This document shows positions 31,641 to 35,753 of a DNA stretch of 35,753 nt, one piece after another. Within the stretch, counting starts at the first letter, position 1. The number at the start of each line of letters is the position of its first letter. Under the pieces are notes generated by a model. The model made no database searches, was not told the origin of the DNA, and was given only the letters and a program-made list of their open reading frames with translations. The stretch lies in assembly GCA_029213305.1 (NCBI GenBank), contig JARGPA010000029.1, positions 1-35,753 of the forward strand, in the 5' to 3' direction. The position numbers and the translations under genes were made by a program. This stretch comes from Phycisphaerales bacterium. GTDB taxonomy: Bacteria; Planctomycetota; Phycisphaerae; Phycisphaerales; UBA1924.

Positions 31641-34562
31641 TTACTCTACGCCGACAGCTTTTGCGTCACGATCAGAGAGCATCCCACCGTCTGAACGAGT
31701 TTTCACTGTTCCATCACGCTTCCATGAGCGATCACAGCGAGGCTCATTGCGCAGATCCGTGACGATTGTGTCGCCGCTAGAAACCGACTCAACTCTTGAT
31801 ACGCCACAGAAATCTGCGAGATCATCCAACTCGAAAGATTTCAGTATTCCATCTGGGTCTGCGATTTTAAGTCCTGCATCGAGTGGGTTGTCGATCCCCT
31901 GATCAACTCTCGATTGTTCAAGAACTCGTTGTGTTTCTTCGAGAAGTTCTAAGACCTTTGTCCATTGTTCGGACGCGTTCACATTTGTCTTAGAAGCGAA
32001 ACCGATGAGATGAACACATTGGGTTGGATCCTTTGGATCTACGCCGTGAAGAACACGGAATGCTTCGTCTGCAGTATGACACATGATTGGTGCGAGCAAT
32101 CTTGCAAGCCCGTCTGTCATGATGAACAACGCTTGTTGTGAGCGTTTCCTGCGATCAGATTCGGTTGAGTCACAATACAAGCGATCTTTGACCGCTGAGA
32201 GATACTCTCCTGAGAGTGTGGTGTTGCAGAAGTTATAGATCAACTTGTGCACTTCATGGAACGCATAGGTGTTGTATGCTTCGATCACTTTTTCACTCAG
32301 TTGATCGAACTCAGAAAGCACCCAAGCTTCAAGCGAGTGTTCATCAAATGTGATTGACTCGTTTGATTCAAAGTCATTGAGATTCGAAAGCATGAACTTG
32401 AAAGTGTTGCGAACCTTGCGATAGCTTTCTCCTGCAAGTTTGAAGAAATCTTCGTCGACTTTTACATCATTTTCATACGCGATCGAACAAACCCACCAAC
32501 GAAGGACATCGGCGCCGTAACGATCGAATAAGTCTTTGAGTGCTGCGCCTTTCGATTTGGAGAGCTTTTTGCCATCCTTATCAACCATGAACCCGTGAGT
32601 GAGCAATGTTTTAAATGCTGGTTCCCCCATAACCCCGAGTGAAGGAAGCAAGGACAACTGGAACCATCCACGATGTTGATCAGATCCTTCAAGATACAGA
32701 TCGATTGGATAGTCTTCTCCTGCGGATCGTTCTCGCATTACTGCATTCCAAGATGATCCGGATTCGAACCAGACATCAAGGATATCTTGTCCTTTACGAA
32801 GATCCGCTATATTCACAGTCCCATTCTTGAGTTCTGCAGGCGCATCTGGATCATTGCTTGGGTCATATCCTTCAAGGAGAGTAGTAGGGGATTCACTAAA
32901 CCAAACATCTGAACCCTTCGTACGGATCAGGTCTGCGACTGCTTTGGAGGATGCTTCAGTCATGAACGCGCTGTCATCAGGCATGGTAAATGCAGGGATT
33001 GGAAGCCCCCAAGCACGCTGTCGAGAGATACACCAGTCAGGACGCGAATCGAGCATTCCACGCATTCGGTTCTGACCCCATCCTGGAACGAAGTTTACAC
33101 TCCCCCCATCTTGCGTTGCGGCGAGTGCCATTTCGCGTAATCCTTTGCCTTCGCGTTTGGTTGGTTTATTCACATCAACAAACCATTGCTCAGTACATCG
33201 GAAGATGACAGGAGTTTTACTGCGCCAATCATGAGGATAACTATGCATGAACTTATAGGAAAAGAACATGTGCCCTGACTGTGTTAGTCGTTGTGCGATC
33301 AGATCATTCGCTTCCCAGATCGACATCCCTTCGAGCCACTCAGGTACTGTTTCGTCATATGAACCGTCACCTTTGACAGGGCAGTAGACAGGTAATCCGA
33401 CTCGCAAACCAGTAAGATAGTCATCCGCACCATGTCCCGGAGCAGTATGGACGAGTCCTGAACCATCTTCGAGTGTGACATAATCTGCGCCCACGATCGT
33501 GTAACAGTTTGAAGTGTCTGCGTCTGGTTCTCCTGAAGGAGTAGGAGCATTATCGCGTAGTGGATGGAGATATCGAAGTCCGAGGAGTTGCTCTCCTGTG
33601 CATGTCGCGAGCTTTTCGATATCCTCAGCTTTTGCCTTTGCGCAGACTTTTTCAAAGAGTTCTGTCGCCATCACACTGAAGTTTCCATCAACTCGGACGA
33701 GAGCATATTCAAACTTCTCATGCACCGCGATTGCCATATTCGCAGGGAGTGTCCAAGGGGTTGTTGTCCAGATCATGAAACTTGGTTTCGCACCTGGACG
33801 ATCACTTTCAGTGAGTCCGAATGCTTCATAAACCGCGTCGCCGTTGGCGGCTTCGAAGTCGACATAGACCGACAAGTCTTCGCGATCTTGGTACTCAAGT
33901 TCTGCATCTGCTAATGCAGTTTCATTCGCAATTGACCAATGCACAGGTTTGAGTGCTTTGTAAACGAGCCCTTGTGCGCACAATCCCGAGAGTACATCAA
34001 GTACAGCGCCTTCATAACGAGGAACCATTGTTAGATACGGGTCTTTGTAATCTGCACAAGTGAGCAAACGCTCCATCTGTCCAGTTTGTAACTTGACCTG
34101 TTTCGACGCGTAACTTTTACACTCTTTGCGTACAGCCATGCGGCGGGTGTCGTCATCGAGACCTTCAAGTTTTTTGAACTTGCCTGACTCAACGAGATCA
34201 GTCATGACCTTGTGTTCGATGGGTAACCCATGACAATCCCAACCTGGAACGAACGGCGTGTTGTAACCACCCATAAACTTAGATCGAACAACAAAATCCT
34301 TAAGACACTTGTTCATCAGATGACCCAAGTGAATAGAACCATTCGCGTATGGAGGCCCGTCATGGAAGACGAACTTCTTGTCAAACGATTTTGCTTTCTC
34401 TCGCATTGCTTGGTACAAACCTTGTTTGTCAGCGAGTTGATTCCATCGTTTGAGTGACGCGGGTTCATTCTGGACTAGGTTTGCTTTCATAGGAAAGCTC
34501 GTTTTGGGTAGGTTAAGTGTCTTCTTGTAGTTCGGTGTGTCTGCGGTTTGTGAATCGGACAT
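31641..34562 (-). CDS. ileS: Isoleucyl-tRNA synthetase
   Basis: Class I synthetase that charges tRNA-Ile and edits valine. The 973-aa protein has the HIGH-type motif HLGH (78-81, in GSIHLGHLMNK), GWDCHGLPIE, an editing domain (about 200-400, with TTPWTLPANMAIA) and KMSKS-type KLSKS (666-670), followed by RYGADVLRWWV. The C-terminus still aligns with the zinc finger of IleS (EPRCDRSWKRDG to LSDRDAKAV), but only one of its four Cys remains. It begins at ATG 34562 with GGAG about 11 bases upstream. No T-box leader was seen; an 8-bp dyad lies 85-112 bases upstream. It is a single-gene unit with its own terminator. Confidence 0.96.
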   Translation of the reverse strand: MSDSQTADTPNYKKTLNLPKTSFPMKANLVQNEPASLKRWNQLADKQGLYQAMREKAKSFDKKFVFHDGPPYANGSIHLGHLMNKCLKDFVVRSKFMGGYNTPFVPGWDCHGLPIEHKVMTDLVESGKFKKLEGLDDDTRRMAVRKECKSYASKQVKLQTGQMERLLTCADYKDPYLTMVPRYEGAVLDVLSGLCAQGLVYKALKPVHWSIANETALADAELEYQDREDLSVYVDFEAANGDAVYEAFGLTESDRPGAKPSFMIWTTTPWTLPANMAIAVHEKFEYALVRVDGNFSVMATELFEKVCAKAKAEDIEKLATCTGEQLLGLRYLHPLRDNAPTPSGEPDADTSNCYTIVGADYVTLEDGSGLVHTAPGHGADDYLTGLRVGLPVYCPVKGDGSYDETVPEWLEGMSIWEANDLIAQRLTQSGHMFFSYKFMHSYPHDWRSKTPVIFRCTEQWFVDVNKPTKREGKGLREMALAATQDGGSVNFVPGWGQNRMRGMLDSRPDWCISRQRAWGLPIPAFTMPDDSAFMTEASSKAVADLIRTKGSDVWFSESPTTLLEGYDPSNDPDAPAELKNGTVNIADLRKGQDILDVWFESGSSWNAVMRERSAGEDYPIDLYLEGSDQHRGWFQLSLLPSLGVMGEPAFKTLLTHGFMVDKDGKKLSKSKGAALKDLFDRYGADVLRWWVCSIAYENDVKVDEDFFKLAGESYRKVRNTFKFMLSNLNDFESNESITFDEHSLEAWVLSEFDQLSEKVIEAYNTYAFHEVHKLIYNFCNTTLSGEYLSAVKDRLYCDSTESDRRKRSQQALFIMTDGLARLLAPIMCHTADEAFRVLHGVDPKDPTQCVHLIGFASKTNVNASEQWTKVLELLEETQRVLEQSRVDQGIDNPLDAGLKIADPDGILKSFELDDLADFCGVSRVESVSSGDTIVTDLRNEPRCDRSWKRDGTVKTRSDGGMLSDRDAKAVGVE

Positions 34563-34646
34563 AATGAGTCAATCTCCAGATCGCGGCGTCATCGCTGCGA
34601 ATCGTTATCGTATGGCTTTGGGTTGTGTTTTTGAACGCGAATCAGT

Positions 34647-34674
34647 ATTGATCGAGTCAGATATGACGATCAAT
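34647..34674. promoter_or_regulatory. 8-bp dyad upstream of ileS
   Basis: ATTGATCG (34647-34654) and CGATCAAT (34667-34674) are perfect inverted arms with a 12-base spacer. It lies before ileS and may be an operator or a leader hairpin. No T-box (no specifier loop or T-box sequence) is present. Confidence 0.4.
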
Positions 34675-34828
34675 TTCGCCCCGTGAGATGGAGTGCAAAT
34701 CACCCTCGCCCTCAACGGGGCAACATAATTCGGATGGATACTCGAATCTGTTCGTGTATTGTGCAGTTCATAGCGTTGAGCATAGTCAATCAATCGGCAA
34801 TCCCGTAGTGAAAACCCAATCAAACCAT

Positions 34829-34851
34829 AAAAAACCCGGCCTAAACCGGGT
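34829..34851 (-). terminator. Terminator of the DUF2617-like gene
   Basis: ACCCGG and CCGGGT (34834-34839, 34846-34851) form a 6-bp stem with a 6-base loop, followed on the minus strand by five T (34833-34829). It starts 26 bases after the stop at 34877. Confidence 0.7.
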
Positions 34852-34876
34852 AAAAATGAACAAGATGTTGGGTATA

Positions 34877-35431
34877 TTAAAGGTGTTCAAAGAGAGATTG
34901 AGTTCGAAGGACTAACCCCTCACGAGCAATCAAGTGATAACTCTGCACATGGATCTCTTTTGCGTATCTCTGAATGTTGAGGATACTAGCGCAAGGTCCC
35001 ATCTCATCGTCCCATCGAGAAACTAGAGAATCTTCTTCGCGTGCAAACTCATCGAGTTCTTCAAATGTGGATAAGTACAGGTTTGAACTGAGTTGTTCTG
35101 TTTGTACAGAAGTCATGTAATTGAGATCGGATCGAGCAAATCGATGTTCGAACTCGCGTTCACCAGCGCAGAGAATTGATTCGACAACTCCAGTATCTGG
35201 GAGTCCCGTACTACTCTCTGTGACGAGTTCACAAGCGCAAGCTCCAGAAATTTCGAAGCGGCAATGATGACGACCTTGCATGATCCATGCTTCGAACTGG
35301 TAGGGTCCAAAGCGTATCTCTTTGTGATCCTGAATCGTAAAAAGCTCAGGATGTAAGGGCCTTGAGTATAAAATTGTCTGATACGACTGTAGGAAAGTAG
35401 CAGTCGACTGTGCGGTTTTAGTGTGGGCCAT
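34877..35431 (-). CDS. DUF2617-like protein
   Basis: A 184-aa soluble protein. The segments GRHHCRFEISGACACELVTE, the central DLNYMTSVQTEQLSSN and the C-terminal IHVQSYHLIAREGLVLRTQS agree with what I recall of DUF2617, a family of unknown function found in actinobacteria and planctomycetes, which ends in a similar His/Arg-Thr strand. That match is from memory, so it is moderately sure. AAGGAA precedes the ATG at 35431. It is followed by a good terminator and appears monocistronic. No catalytic motif is seen. Confidence 0.65.
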   Translation of the reverse strand: MAHTKTAQSTATFLQSYQTILYSRPLHPELFTIQDHKEIRFGPYQFEAWIMQGRHHCRFEISGACACELVTESSTGLPDTGVVESILCAGEREFEHRFARSDLNYMTSVQTEQLSSNLYLSTFEELDEFAREEDSLVSRWDDEMGPCASILNIQRYAKEIHVQSYHLIAREGLVLRTQSLFEHL

Positions 35432-35720
35432 GGATTCCTTCCCATGCCAGAGGTTAATGTGAATGTCCCCACCAGGATGGATGAGATCCCGGATTGATTG
35501 ATCTTCAATTTGTCGTGTGTGAGACGAAATTGCCGATCAAAGAGAAGAGCTTATAGGACGATTGCCAAGTTCCAAAGCTCAAATTGAAAAACGGGGTAAT
35601 TTGCCCAAATCAGAACTCTTCGTCCACAACATAGCAGATTTGTGCACACTACGTCCACAATGGGTAGCATGATTGAGCTAAAAAAGATGATATACAGTTT
35701 GTTACAAACAGGGTACTAAC
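35432..35720. other. Intergenic region before a possible gene at the right edge
   Basis: About 290 bases with no gene I can support. Two CGTCCACAA sequences (about 35620 and 35651) and a GTTTG-TTA-CAAAC dyad (35697-35709) are present. The CGTCCACA words share TCCACA with DnaA boxes but are too degenerate to call an origin. Confidence 0.35.
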
Positions 35721-35753
35721 TTGGCGAATCGCGGCAAACATTTCGGCTCCTCC
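35721..35753 (+). CDS. Possible start of a gene running off the right edge
   Basis: A TTG at 35721 is preceded by AGGG with an 8-base spacer and opens MANRGKHFGSS to the edge without a stop. Eleven codons are too few to identify anything. TTG starts are common in this window, which makes it plausible; it may equally be chance. Confidence 0.25.
   Translation, partial: MANRGKHFGSS

Noticed and set aside
34563-34700. T-box riboswitch before ileS
   Set aside because: Looked for a specifier stem and the conserved T-box sequence; neither is present, only a simple dyad.

Overview
This window looks like a chromosomal segment from a planctomycete, most likely of the class Phycisphaerae. That is an inference from several traits seen together: secreted proteins ending in dockerin-like calcium-loop tails, a DUF2617-like protein, a lone fliM, a planctomycete-style secreted protein of unknown function, and moderate GC with many GATC/CGAT-rich codons. 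No insertion sequence, phage gene, CRISPR array or rRNA was seen. Most genes are housekeeping; the secreted proteins and intergenic structured elements are the accessory part.

Layout. Positions 1-2288 (minus) hold two secreted proteins with the same dockerin-like tail: an FG-GAP propeller protein cut by the left edge, and a lamin-tail-like protein with its own terminator. Positions 2452-8404 hold a membrane-anchored protein of unknown function, an endonuclease III/DUF4149 pair (overlapping by 4 bp), a divergent sugar-isomerase-like TIM barrel, a DUF1643 protein, an alpha/beta hydrolase and yebC. Several convergent neighbours here abut or overlap with no room for a terminator.

Positions 8558-17874 (minus) form the translation/transcription cluster nusA - infB - rbfA - degenerate Nth-like gene - 1237-residue TPR protein. 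By my start calls all five genes use GTG or TTG. Upstream of nusA, between it and fliM, lies a roughly 230-nt region (18011-18239, minus strand) that is almost entirely hairpins, with a plausible sigma-70 promoter in front and a T-rich terminator behind. I do not recognise it as a known RNA family; it is the strongest candidate here for something undescribed.

Positions 19681-26675 (plus) hold a complete DsbD-type reductant conductor, a tRNA-Gly(GCC) with terminator, a dyad-rich intergenic region, and a very large secreted protein (1393 aa), perhaps a polysaccharide-degrading enzyme, with a short dockerin-like tail. The remainder holds a six-TM potassium channel with a C-terminal zinc ribbon, pilT, a two-component pair (soluble histidine kinase plus NtrC-type sigma-54 activator, overlapping by 4 bp), ileS with a degenerated C-terminal zinc finger, and a DUF2617-like gene. 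The last 33 bases may begin another gene.

The sequence was read by eye. Family assignments rest on motifs and remembered family features; no database search was run.
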